Positions 1-6,366 of a DNA stretch of 41,865 nucleotides are shown here, piece after piece. Position 1 is the first letter of the stretch; each line of letters starts with the position of its first letter. Under the pieces are notes generated by a model. That model saw only the letters and a program-made list of their open reading frames with translations, searched no databases and was not told where the DNA came from. Source of the stretch: a virus; IMG/VR virus record IMGVR_UViG_3300046512_000067, positions 1 through 41,865 of that record, one strand, 5' to 3'. The position numbers and the translations under genes are program-made.

Positions 1-66
1 AAAATGGAAGATGAGTACCGTGGCGATGTCGCCGGTCGTTGGAACAGGCGATTTCTGTTTGATTCC
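1..66. repeat. Left copy of 66-bp terminal repeat
   Basis: Positions 1-66 are identical to 41800-41865, and the repeat ends exactly at both window ends. The reading frame entering from 41680 continues in phase through this copy. This is what an assembler leaves when it closes a circular or circularly permuted genome. P22-like phages package by headful and have no fixed ends, which fits that reading better than a biological direct terminal repeat. Confidence 0.9.
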
Positions 67-513
67 TTGGAAGATGAAAAGCAGCGCATTATCGCCGAAG
101 CTGAACGACTGCTCCAGACGGTGGAGCGATTCGAGGTAACGGAGCCTTACGGCTACGTCTTCCAGCACGAAGAAACGGGGCTTCAGCAGGTAGTTGATGC
201 CCAACATGTCGAGTGGGGCTTCGAAAAGAATAATCCTCGCTGGCAGAAAATCTGCCCGGTATTCGCCCGACCACAGTCAGCAGCCGTGATGGATGGGTGG
301 CAACCGATTGAGACGGCTCCGACTGACGGTTCAAGAATTCTCATAACCGATCGAAACGGCGTGAAGATCGTTTGGTGGGGTGCTGCTGCCTACAACCGTA
401 AATCCAAATCATATGATCGTGGCTGGACGAATGGAGCAGTCTACGGATTCGTGCCAACGCACTGGATGCCTCTCCCCGCCTCCCCAGCCCTTCACTCAAC
501 GCAGGAGGGGTGA
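1..513 (+). CDS. Lar-like zinc ribbon / DUF551-like protein (C-terminal part, gene crosses the circular join)
   Basis: This is the 3' part of the gene that begins at 41680; joined across the ends, the product is about 210 residues. The N-terminal part (at 41680) has a CPFCGG zinc-ribbon motif of the Lar restriction-alleviation type. The C-terminal 70 residues here look like DUF551: they start with WQPIETAPTDG and end with a PTHWMPLP motif, with conserved tryptophans between. The middle has a short charged helical stretch. Lar proteins help phage DNA survive type I restriction, but sequence similarity alone does not show that activity here. The next gene follows after 3 bases with a strong ribosome site (GGAGGGG), so both belong to the rightward early operon. 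Confidence 0.75.
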   Translation, partial: KMEDEYRGDVAGRWNRRFLFDSLEDEKQRIIAEAERLLQTVERFEVTEPYGYVFQHEETGLQQVVDAQHVEWGFEKNNPRWQKICPVFARPQSAAVMDGWQPIETAPTDGSRILITDRNGVKIVWWGAAAYNRKSKSYDRGWTNGAVYGFVPTHWMPLPASPALHSTQEG

Positions 514-516
514 TCG

Positions 517-933
517 ATGCAGGATATCACCAAACTCCCCCTCTTCGTGATCCGCGAGATGTGGCTCGATGGCGAATTGAGTGACGCTGACTACACCGCA
601 GAAGTGCAGAGACGGAACGATCTCATCGAATCCCTCCGCTCCAGAGCCGAGAATGCGGAAGCGGAACGGGACGAAGCCCGCGCCGACCAACAGCAAGCCC
701 TCGATCTCTGCGCCGCTGCCGTGGACGACTACAACGACGCTCTGGCCACATGCGAAAAGCTGGCGAAGGCGCTCGACCAGTGCCAAAGGGCCTTGGCCTC
801 GATGATCGATCCGAGCTGCATCGCGCAGACAACCGTCATCTACGCCTTCGCTACGGCAACGACAGCAGAGGCGACCGCCCGCCACGTTCTCTCCGAATAC
901 CGCAAGGAGGCGTCCGATGCCGATCAGGGCTGA
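517..933 (+). CDS. Hypothetical coiled-coil protein
   Basis: A 138-residue protein of no recognised family. Residues 30-90 are rich in Glu, Ala and Arg with heptad-like spacing, so a coiled coil is likely. A few scattered cysteines lie between residues 65 and 105. The start has a good ribosome site (GGAGGGG) about 7 bases upstream. It overlaps the following HNH gene by 17 bases and lies in the rightward early operon that ends with the integrase. The small proteins of such operons are often host-takeover or accessory functions, but nothing in this sequence shows a role. Confidence 0.7.
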   Translation: MQDITKLPLFVIREMWLDGELSDADYTAEVQRRNDLIESLRSRAENAEAERDEARADQQQALDLCAAAVDDYNDALATCEKLAKALDQCQRALASMIDPSCIAQTTVIYAFATATTAEATARHVLSEYRKEASDADQG

Positions 934-1279
934 CCGCATGAAGCTCTATCCCGGCGGCGGCACGCACTCGAAGGAATGGAAGGCTTTCCGTCAGTCTATC
1001 CTCGATCGCGCCGGCAATGCCTGCGAGGGCACTCCGCAGCATCCAGACTGCCGAGCCGAGAACCGCGGCATCCATCCGGAGACCGGCAGCAAGGTCGTTC
1101 TGACGATCGCTCACATGGATCATGACGAAAGCCACGCCGATCCAGAGCGCTGCCGAGCACTTTGCAATCGCTGTCACCTGAAATGGGATGCGAAGCACCA
1201 CGCCGCCAACGCCGCTGTCACACGACGACGCAAGGCAGCGCAGATCGACATGGAGGATTTCCTCAATGGCGCGTCGTGA
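917..1279 (+). CDS. HNH-type endonuclease
   Basis: A 120-residue protein with a compact HNH (His-Me finger) fold. CEGTPQHPDC around residues 37-46 and CNRCH around residues 83-87 supply metal-binding cysteines. Between them, LTIAHMDHDE carries the expected catalytic His region. A basic tail follows. It starts inside the preceding gene and overlaps the next gene by 14 bases. Small HNH proteins of this kind may be homing nucleases or packaging-associated nickases. The position, far from terminase and inside the early operon, favours a free-standing homing or DNA-metabolism nuclease. This is the first of eight HNH genes in the genome. Confidence 0.85.
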   Translation: MPIRADRMKLYPGGGTHSKEWKAFRQSILDRAGNACEGTPQHPDCRAENRGIHPETGSKVVLTIAHMDHDESHADPERCRALCNRCHLKWDAKHHAANAAVTRRRKAAQIDMEDFLNGAS

Positions 1280-1688
1280 ATTTACCAGAAACCAGCGAGA
1301 GCAGATCGTCGAGCGGTCCAAGCGCAATGGCAACATCTGCTGCGAGCGCTGCGGCCTCGTCCTTGGCGCGAAGCCATACGAAATAGATCACATCATCCCA
1401 GAGGCTCTTCGGCCAGAAGTGGACAAGCAATCAAAAATCACAATCGCTGAAGGCCAGCTGCTCGGGAAGGAATGCTGCCACCGTGGCGAGGAAGGCAAGA
1501 CCAACAAGGATGTCTCCCAGATCGCCAAGGCGAAACGCCAGTACAACGGCGCCAACGGACTGAAGCGGCCGAAACAGACGATCCGATCCGCAGGTTTCCC
1601 GCAATCCGAGAAATCAGCCAGGCGCAGCGCGAAGCCGTCGCTTCCGCCTCGGCAGCTCTACAAGCCGATCGAGGAGACGCAGCGATGA
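1266..1688 (+). CDS. HNH endonuclease
   Basis: A 140-residue HNH protein read from the ATG at 1266 (MARREFTRNQ). The longer upstream extension lies in the body of the previous gene and looks out of character. The core is ICCERCG around residues 22-28, then YEIDHIIPEAL with the Asp-His pair, then LLGKECCH and a NKDVSQIAKAKR helix. This pattern of a CxxC knuckle, DH and a late basic helix is common in rhizobial phage HNH proteins. The last residues are basic and probably disordered. Its stop overlaps the next start (ATGA), so translation is coupled. It sits directly beside another HNH gene, which is unusual. Confidence 0.85.
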   Translation: MARREFTRNQREQIVERSKRNGNICCERCGLVLGAKPYEIDHIIPEALRPEVDKQSKITIAEGQLLGKECCHRGEEGKTNKDVSQIAKAKRQYNGANGLKRPKQTIRSAGFPQSEKSARRSAKPSLPPRQLYKPIEETQR

Positions 1689-1903
1689 CCAGAGCAGCTT
1701 TCCGCCAGGCCGACATGGAACGGATCTTCCGCGCCGCCAAGAGCGAAGGCATGGCCGTGACGATCGACATAAAGACGCTGGTTGTTACCGCTATCCCCGG
1801 AATCCCCAAGCCGGAATTGCTTGACACGACTACCGGAGGCGGCGGCAAGGTTCCATCGGGCAATCTTGCCCCTGATGGAAAGGAAGACTGGGATGAGGAC
1901 TGA
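1685..1903 (+). CDS. Small protein upstream of integrase; possible excisionase (inference)
   Basis: A 72-residue protein starting MTRAAFRQADMERI at an ATGA overlap with the HNH gene and overlapping the integrase start by 11 bases. An N-terminal helix (residues 4-22) is followed by a short beta-like segment (VTIDIKTLVVTAI) and a Gly-rich acidic tail ending EDWDED. From memory, similar small proteins with a QAD/QAE helix and an acidic, Trp-containing end often precede integrases in rhizobial prophages; this was not checked by search. The tight coupling to int makes a recombination directionality factor possible, but no classic excisionase helix-turn-helix can be pointed out. Confidence 0.65.
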   Translation: MTRAAFRQADMERIFRAAKSEGMAVTIDIKTLVVTAIPGIPKPELLDTTTGGGGKVPSGNLAPDGKEDWDED

Positions 1904-3035
1904 TAGGCCCGGTTATAAGTACCGGGACAACAAGGACGGCACCCGCGTCCACTACTGGGATCCGAAGAGGGCGGTAAAGGGTTCACCCACCGCCCTCTCG
2001 ATCGTCAGGCTCGCTGATGACCTGACAGACGACCAGATTGCCGAGGAATGCAAGAAGCGCACCGAGGCTCTCAAGGCCGAGCTCATCGATCGGGACACCC
2101 CGATTGAATTTGATGGCACGATCAAATCCCTGATCAAGCTCTACCGGCACGACAAGACGAGCACGCTGCACGGCGTGAAGCACTCGACCCGCATCCGGGA
2201 CTATGAGCCAAGCCTTCGCGTGTTGGAAAAGAACGTCGGGAAACGCCGCATCGATGCTCTCAGGGCATCCGACTTCAGGGAATGGTTCACCAATTGGCGC
2301 AAGAAAGGCCACAGAAGGGCGTCAGGCGCTGTCAAGCTCCTGCGGCTCATCATCAGCTATGGAGCGGGTGAAAGGCTTCCTGGATGCTCTCAGGCCCGAG
2401 AGATCCTCTCGGACATGCGTTTCGAGCAGCCACAGGCCCGTACGGTCGCCATGACCTACGAGCAATGCCTGGCGATCGTCAAGAAAAGCGCGGAGATGAA
2501 ATGCCCGTCGATCGGCTTCGTCGAGGCCGTGAAGTTCGAAACGGCACTGCGCCGTATCGATGTGATCGGGGAATGGGCGCCGCCGCCTGAAGGTGGAGAG
2601 TTCCGCTGGACCGGCCTAATGGCCAAGGACATCTCGAAAGATATGATCCTGACGCTCAAGACGAGCAAGACCGGTGCCGCGGTAGCACGCGATCTGAAGG
2701 GCTATCCTCTCGTTGAGGAAGCGCTGAAGGCCTACCGGATCCCGGATATCGGGCCTGTGGTCATCGATGAAGACTACGGAAAGCCCTACTGGGAGAACCG
2801 CTACACCGAAAAATTCAAGAAGGTGCGCGATGCGGCCGGCGTATCGAAAGACGTCTGGTCGATGGATTCGCGGGCTGGGGCAGTGTCGGAGACGGTGGAA
2901 GCGACAGGTTCGCTTGAAGCTGCCCGAGATTTGGCAACCCACACGACGACGAAGACGACGCGACGTTACAGCCGCGGCGATGGTTTGGAAGCAAGCCGGA
3001 AGGTAGCCGAGGCCAGAGCGAAAAACCGTCTCTGA
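1893..3035 (+). CDS. int: Tyrosine-type site-specific integrase
   Basis: A 380-residue tyrosine recombinase that would recombine attP with a tRNA-Gly gene. I read it from the ATG at 1893, inside an upstream-open frame, because MRTDRPGY lines up with the start of the HNH gene at 3224. Residues 1-64 form the probable arm-binding domain and about 75-165 the core-binding domain. The catalytic domain shows Arg220 (TALRRIDVIGEW), a Lys near 256-259 (TLKTSKTG), Arg327 (WSMDSRAG), His350 (LATHTT) and the nucleophile Tyr359 (RRYSR). The box-II HxxR His is Met324, a tolerated change in the family. It is the last gene of the rightward operon, and attP begins within its stop codon. Confidence 0.95.
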   Translation: MRTDRPGYKYRDNKDGTRVHYWDPKRAVKGSPTALSIVRLADDLTDDQIAEECKKRTEALKAELIDRDTPIEFDGTIKSLIKLYRHDKTSTLHGVKHSTRIRDYEPSLRVLEKNVGKRRIDALRASDFREWFTNWRKKGHRRASGAVKLLRLIISYGAGERLPGCSQAREILSDMRFEQPQARTVAMTYEQCLAIVKKSAEMKCPSIGFVEAVKFETALRRIDVIGEWAPPPEGGEFRWTGLMAKDISKDMILTLKTSKTGAAVARDLKGYPLVEEALKAYRIPDIGPVVIDEDYGKPYWENRYTEKFKKVRDAAGVSKDVWSMDSRAGAVSETVEATGSLEAARDLATHTTTKTTRRYSRGDGLEASRKVAEARAKNRL

Positions 3036-3060
3036 CACGGCGTGACACGGAGTGACACGC
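3033..3060 (+). repeat. Three tandem TGACACGG repeats, putative integrase arm-type sites
   Basis: TGACACGG occurs at 3033-3040 and 3043-3050, with TGACACGC at 3053-3060, a period of 10 bases (one helical turn). The first copy contains the integrase stop codon. They lie 26 bases before the tRNA-derived core. Repeated short sites flanking the core are the usual arm sites bound by the integrase N-terminal domain. Binding is inferred, not shown. Confidence 0.65.
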
Positions 3061-3085
3061 GGTATTGCTAAGTGGTTGAAAAGCT

Positions 3086-3133
3086 TGGAGCGGGTAGCGG
3101 GAATCGAACCCGCGTATTCAGCTTGGAAGACTG
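3086..3133 (-). other. attP: attP core: 3' half of tRNA-Gly(UCC)
   Basis: Read on the minus strand, this stretch is the 3' part of a tRNA-Gly. It holds the anticodon loop CTTCCAA (anticodon UCC), then the right anticodon arm GCTGA, a variable region, the T arm GCGGGTTCGATTCCCGC, the acceptor strand ACCCGCT and the encoded CCA. The 5' half is absent, so it is not a functional tRNA gene. It lies 50 bases after the integrase stop. Phage integration at tRNA genes typically uses a core equal to the tRNA 3' end, so that integration restores the host gene. The anticodon stem 5' side matches only partly, which marks the likely left limit of identity with the host. Confidence 0.85.
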
Positions 3134-3207
3134 TCAAAAACCTTAGTAAAAACAGCGTGCCGTTCCTCTCAAAACTTTTCCCGGGTGGTATAGTCCCACT
3201 CGGGAAC

Positions 3208-3215
3208 TGACACGG
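3208..3215 (+). repeat. Single TGACACGG site on the far side of the attP core
   Basis: The octamer TGACACGG recurs once at 3208-3215, 75 bases beyond the tRNA-like core, in the same orientation as the three copies at 3033-3060. This would be the opposite-arm integrase site. It also overlaps the GGAG ribosome site of the HNH gene that starts at 3224, so integrase binding and expression of that gene could interfere with each other. That link is inference. Confidence 0.5.
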
Positions 3216-3223
3216 AGATGAGC

Positions 3224-3844
3224 ATGAGAAGAGACCGCCCTGGCTATCAATTTAGGACCAATGGCGATGGCAGTGTAGCCCACTACTGGAACCCTCGAAG
3301 GGCGTCACGTCAATTTGGCGGAGAGGCTTTCCGTCTGCGGCTGCCAGATGGGCTTTCCGACGATGAGATCGCGGCAAGGTGCCGGGAACTGACGGACGAG
3401 TTGCGCCGTGGACGAGACGTCCAGACTGAGCGCCAGAGGAAAAGGCGGAACATCGCGGAGCAGCTATTCAAGATGTATAGGAAGAGAGCCCGGGAGATCG
3501 GGAAGGACTTCGCCATCACGGAAGAGTGTATCCATGAAGAGCTGCGAAAGAGCTCCGACAAGTGCGAGATAAGCGGCATCGAGTTCAACTACGATCCGCA
3601 GCCCCGAGGCACCAAGAAGTATTTCAAGCACCCCCAGCGCCCGAGCCTAGACAGGATCGACAACGCGAAAGGGTATGTGCTTGGGAATGTCCGGTTCGTG
3701 CTTCATGGCGTGAATATCGGAATCAATGAGTGGGGGCTGGATCACTACATCGCCGTCTGCAAGGCAGTAGCAGGACACGACCGAAGGGGCTTTCCGGATC
3801 TGTCATCAGCGGATGGAAAGTTGCTGGTATCGACAGATTGGTGA
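3224..3844 (+). CDS. HNH nuclease with integrase-like N-terminal domain
   Basis: A 206-residue two-part protein. The ATG at 3224 is chosen because GGAG (3214-3217) is 6 bases upstream, and because MRRDRPGY then aligns with the integrase start. Residues 1-62 match integrase residues 1-62: DRPGY, HYW and a P[KR]RA motif are shared, with 17 of the first 27 residues identical, and a LSDDEIA-type helix also matches. Residues 70-200 form an HNH-like nuclease domain: CEISG at 114, then PSLDRID at 140 and KGYVLGNVRFV. If the shared domain binds arm sites, the nuclease would be guided to the att region. No neighbour overlaps it. Confidence 0.85.
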   Translation: MRRDRPGYQFRTNGDGSVAHYWNPRRASRQFGGEAFRLRLPDGLSDDEIAARCRELTDELRRGRDVQTERQRKRRNIAEQLFKMYRKRAREIGKDFAITEECIHEELRKSSDKCEISGIEFNYDPQPRGTKKYFKHPQRPSLDRIDNAKGYVLGNVRFVLHGVNIGINEWGLDHYIAVCKAVAGHDRRGFPDLSSADGKLLVSTDW

Positions 3845-3859
3845 TTGCGACCAATATAG

Positions 3860-3879
3860 TCGTGTCACTTTGGACACGA
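3860..3879. repeat. Inverted repeat in the gap between the HNH gene and the next gene
   Basis: CGTGTC (3861-3866) and GACACG (3873-3878) form a 6-bp stem with a 6-base loop, extended by one A-T pair. No U-run follows, so it is a poor terminator. The arms contain the integrase-arm-like word GTGTCA/TGACAC in inverted form, so an additional recombinase or regulator site is possible. Confidence 0.4.
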
Positions 3880-3902
3880 TCTGTTCACGGTCAAATTAGA
3901 AG

Positions 3903-4187
3903 ATGGAAGAATATAAACCTAAGCATCTTTGGCGTGAGACGTGGCCTGGAGAAGGCCATCAGGACTTCGCGGCATGGGATGGGGAGGCGCCCGTCGGACG
4001 GATCAGGCTCGAGGAATCAGGTCCGATGAGTGGGCGATGGCATTGGTCCGGTAATGGGGGACCGAATGTCAAGCGACGGTTGGCGCCGAATACCGGCTAT
4101 GTCGCGACGGCTCGGGAAGCCTCTCGGATGGTCGAGGAGTATTATGATAGGCTGCTCGCCAACAATGTGTTAAGGCCCAGTATCTAG
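3903..4187 (+). CDS. Hypothetical protein, 94 aa
   Basis: A small protein of no named family. It has WDGEAPVGRIRLE around residues 25-37, a GRWHWSGNG stretch, then a GYVATAREASRMVEEYY helix. The layout (an Asp-Gly turn, a Trp-rich strand pair, then an alternating helix near the C-terminus) resembles small conserved proteins in rhizobial genomes. Its 3' end overlaps the convergent DUF982 gene by 18 bases, so it is the last rightward gene before the leftward late region. In a lysogen it would lie at one prophage end together with the HNH gene, so it may be expressed from the prophage. Confidence 0.65.
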   Translation: MEEYKPKHLWRETWPGEGHQDFAAWDGEAPVGRIRLEESGPMSGRWHWSGNGGPNVKRRLAPNTGYVATAREASRMVEEYYDRLLANNVLRPSI

Positions 4188-4517
4188 TGATCGTTGCCCG
4201 CGCTTGCCCTTCGCCGGACGCTTTGCGGGTCGCTGCTGGATGTATTCTTCTCTGATCATCAGCATCTCGGCGGCGATGGCCGCTGCCACAAAGGACGCCC
4301 TCGCCTGTTCAGGATCTCTTAGCCCTTCCATGGCTTCGAGGCACATGGTCTGCGCCAGCAGCCATTCCTTGCCGCGATGGTCATCGGGCCAGCGGTAGAG
4401 CAGGCTATAAGCAAGGTCGCTGAGAGTGCAGTGCCGGCGCATCGTGACACCCTTGCGCTTCTCAACGCATACGATGCAGTCTCTGATGGGGATATGTTCA
4501 CCTATATATTCGGACAT
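4170..4517 (-). CDS. DUF982 family protein
   Basis: A 115-residue protein of the DUF982 family, which is largely confined to Rhizobiales. The signature is a VTMRRHCTLSDLAYSLL segment, the RWPDDHRG turn, then LEAMEGLRDPEQARASFVAAA ending in EML. The C-terminus is basic and Gly/Arg/Lys rich. The function of the family is unknown. The start at 4517 has a textbook ribosome site (GGAGG, 6-base spacing), and that site sits inside a predicted hairpin at 4525-4558. It is the last leftward gene, after the lysis cassette, and its presence is the clearest single pointer to the host order. Confidence 0.85.
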   Translation of the reverse strand: MSEYIGEHIPIRDCIVCVEKRKGVTMRRHCTLSDLAYSLLYRWPDDHRGKEWLLAQTMCLEAMEGLRDPEQARASFVAAAIAAEMLMIREEYIQQRPAKRPAKGKRGQRSLDTGP

Positions 4518-4524
4518 ACGTCAC

Positions 4525-4558
4525 CTCCGGCCGAATCAGGTGAGGATTCAAACCGGAG
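4525..4558 (-). promoter_or_regulatory. Hairpin enclosing the ribosome site of the DUF982 gene
   Basis: CTCCGG (4525-4530) pairs with CCGGAG (4553-4558), and GAATC (4533-4537) pairs with GATTC (4545-4549), giving an 11-pair stem with a small internal loop. On the minus strand the 3' arm contains most of the GGAGG ribosome site for the gene starting at 4517. Folding would hide that site, which suggests translation control. No ligand or partner is visible. Confidence 0.5.
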
Positions 4559-4606
4559 AGTCAAGGGACGTTTTTAAGGATTCGCTAAACTGTCTGTTTG
4601 CGGACG

Positions 4607-4918
4607 CTAGGGAAGATTGAACCCGCCCTTGATCAGGAACGCTATTACCCCGAGGATGACACCCGTCAGGATTGTCCGGTTGACCCATTTCAGCGTGCCG
4701 CCGATCTCATCCGTCTTCGCCCCCATCGATTTCCCCAGGTCATCGATCTTCTTGTCGATCGACGAGAACCGAGCGTCCATATTCTTGAACTGCTCGTCTT
4801 TGCGAGCATCGGCAATGTCACTTAAACGTTGCCACTTTTCCAACTCGCCTATCCTCTGCGAATGCAGTGTGGATTGGTGCTCGAGACTGACAACGCGGGT
4901 TCTGAGATCATATTCCAT
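4607..4918 (-). CDS. Coiled-coil membrane protein in lysis cassette (XhlA-like)
   Basis: About 103 residues from the ATG at 4918; a TTG seven codons upstream (4939) is an alternative start. The N-terminal two thirds are charged helices with heptad pattern (SLEHQSTLHSQRIGELEKWQ, then FKNMDARFSSIDKKIDDL). The C-terminus is one hydrophobic segment, ILTGVILGVIAFLI, ending GGFNLP. This soluble coiled coil with a C-terminal membrane anchor resembles XhlA-type haemolysin/holin accessory proteins. It is downstream of the holin and endolysin, so a role in lysis or spanning the envelope is likely but not proven. Confidence 0.75.
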   Translation of the reverse strand: MEYDLRTRVVSLEHQSTLHSQRIGELEKWQRLSDIADARKDEQFKNMDARFSSIDKKIDDLGKSMGAKTDEIGGTLKWVNRTILTGVILGVIAFLIKGGFNLP

Positions 4919-4981
4919 CTCGGTGCTCGGTGGGTTCAACGTTCCAGCCCCTTAAATGCGCATCAAATGCTATGGTTTCGA

Positions 4982-5359
4982 TTATTTGCTTCGCCACTTG
5001 GACAGGATCTGCTCACCGGCCTTCCCTATGAAGAGAGAGCCTACAATCGCCCCCATCCAATCGCTCAGAGGAGGCGGCAGCGCGGCAACCGTCCATTCTT
5101 GCGGGTAGGCGCATCCCCGGCACCAAAGCACGCTGTAGACGCACACAGCGCCAAACCAGAAACCAGCAGGGGCGAGGAATAGGATCGGGAACCACCACCC
5201 TCGCCCAGTGAGGACTTGAGCCTGGGCGTTGACGTAGCTCTGCACGGCTTCCGTTTTGATCCGTTCGCGCTCCGTGTCGTTGTCGACCTTGCGATCGATC
5301 GTGTCCAGGATGCGACCTAGCGGCCCCTTGAAGAAGCCGAGGATGAGTGACCAGATCAT
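4982..5359 (-). CDS. Holin, three-membrane-segment (GTA holin-like)
   Basis: A 125-residue membrane protein that would permeabilise the inner membrane so that the endolysin can act. An amphipathic N-terminus (SLILGFFKGPLGRILDTI) and a charged linker (DRKVDNDTERERIKTEAV) precede two hydrophobic segments around residues 55-80 and 98-115. The layout fits the 3TM holin family known from gene-transfer agents and alphaproteobacterial phages. Its start overlaps the stop of the upstream small membrane gene (ATGA). It lies two genes downstream of the muramidase in a normal lysis cassette. Confidence 0.85.
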   Translation of the reverse strand: MIWSLILGFFKGPLGRILDTIDRKVDNDTERERIKTEAVQSYVNAQAQVLTGRGWWFPILFLAPAGFWFGAVCVYSVLWCRGCAYPQEWTVAALPPPLSDWMGAIVGSLFIGKAGEQILSKWRSK

Positions 5360-5547
5360 TTCGCCCAGCCGAGCTTGCGAGCCAGGATGTAGGCGCCTTC
5401 GGTCACGAAGCCGATACCGAGGCCGACGAGCATCAGTACGTCAGGATCGGTCGCGAGCGTGTCACCCGTCCCGGCGTCGAGGAAGCCCTTGGCTATGAGT
5501 GCGCCAGCGATGTACCGGCACGCGATTCTTGCGATAACTGCGGTCAT
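5356..5547 (-). CDS. Small membrane protein in lysis cassette
   Basis: A 63-residue protein, mostly hydrophobic, with likely segments at residues 4-22 and 36-55 (VLMLVGLGIGFVTEGAYIL) around a polar loop GTGDTLATDPD. It overlaps both neighbours by 4 bases, the endolysin upstream and the holin downstream. This arrangement suggests a second holin, pinholin or antiholin. No motif decides between these. Confidence 0.75.
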   Translation of the reverse strand: MTAVIARIACRYIAGALIAKGFLDAGTGDTLATDPDVLMLVGLGIGFVTEGAYILARKLGWAK

Positions 5548-6302
5548 GCTTGTTTCCTCGTAAAAATGGCAGCGATGGCCTTGATGAGAGCGTTTATCCA
5601 GTTGCCGTCAGAGACCGGCTGCGGCTCGATCGTGACGGGCTTGGGCTGAATGGGTGCGGTGGGGACCGGCTGCGGAGCGGTAGCGGCCGGCAGATATGGA
5701 GTATCCTTGATCTTCGCCCACTTGGCATAGGCGGCCGCCAGCTTCGTGTCGTAGGCATTCTTCGCGTAGCCTGGGCCGTTCCAGCGCTTGGCGACTTCTG
5801 CCCACCGATGAGCCTTCAGATCGTCAGCAATGCCCATCGAGACGAGCAGAGAGACCGTTGCCTCAAGATGGGCTGCCTCGCTGTCCATGAAGGCCAGAAC
5901 CATCGCTTGTGGGCTCACATAGCCAGCATCGGCGAAGTTCTCCCCGAGGATCTGGGTGAGGCCCCATGATGCTGATGCGAGGGCATCCGTCTCGTCGATC
6001 AGAAGAGCCGACATGAGGCGCGGATAGCTGTCCTTCGGATACGGCTTCTCGCCCCACTTCGGATAGGCCAGACCAGCCTTCACGGCAGCCGCGCGCTTCG
6101 ATCCCGAGAGGTTGCGATGGAATACGTGTGGCTCGAACAAGATTTTCGGCCTGCCTTGGCTGTCGAAGCCGGAGCCGGCCGCCTCAACGTCCATGAACGC
6201 GTGCAGCTCATCCTCGCCAACGCCGATCTTAGCGCCGATGCGCGGCAAGTCTGTATCGACAATGCGCGCGGCAATGCCTTTGAAGGACCGGAAGTCCGTC
6301 AT
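5544..6302 (-). CDS. Endolysin, N-acetylmuramidase family
   Basis: A 252-residue peptidoglycan hydrolase. Residues 27-205 match the N-acetylmuramidase (DUF3380) family: FMDVEAAGSGFD with the presumed catalytic Glu40, RPKILFEPHVFHR, the SWGLTQILGEN block and a late RWNGPGYAKN block. The remainder is a Pro/Gln linker and a C-terminal hydrophobic helix (NALIKAIAAIFTRK), which could tether it to the membrane. No N-terminal signal sequence is seen, so release depends on the holin. GGAG lies 8 bases before the ATG at 6302. It diverges from the esterase gene across a 64-base gap. Confidence 0.95.
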   Translation of the reverse strand: MTDFRSFKGIAARIVDTDLPRIGAKIGVGEDELHAFMDVEAAGSGFDSQGRPKILFEPHVFHRNLSGSKRAAAVKAGLAYPKWGEKPYPKDSYPRLMSALLIDETDALASASWGLTQILGENFADAGYVSPQAMVLAFMDSEAAHLEATVSLLVSMGIADDLKAHRWAEVAKRWNGPGYAKNAYDTKLAAAYAKWAKIKDTPYLPAATAPQPVPTAPIQPKPVTIEPQPVSDGNWINALIKAIAAIFTRKQA

Positions 6303-6366
6303 GGAAAGCTCCAGTTTAGAGGGAGCCGCACTTGATCCAAAAAAACGGACGTGCGACGGAAGTCAG

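Noticed and set aside
3086-3133. A functional tRNA-Gly gene
   Set aside because: Only the 3' half is present, with no D arm or 5' acceptor strand. It is the attP core.
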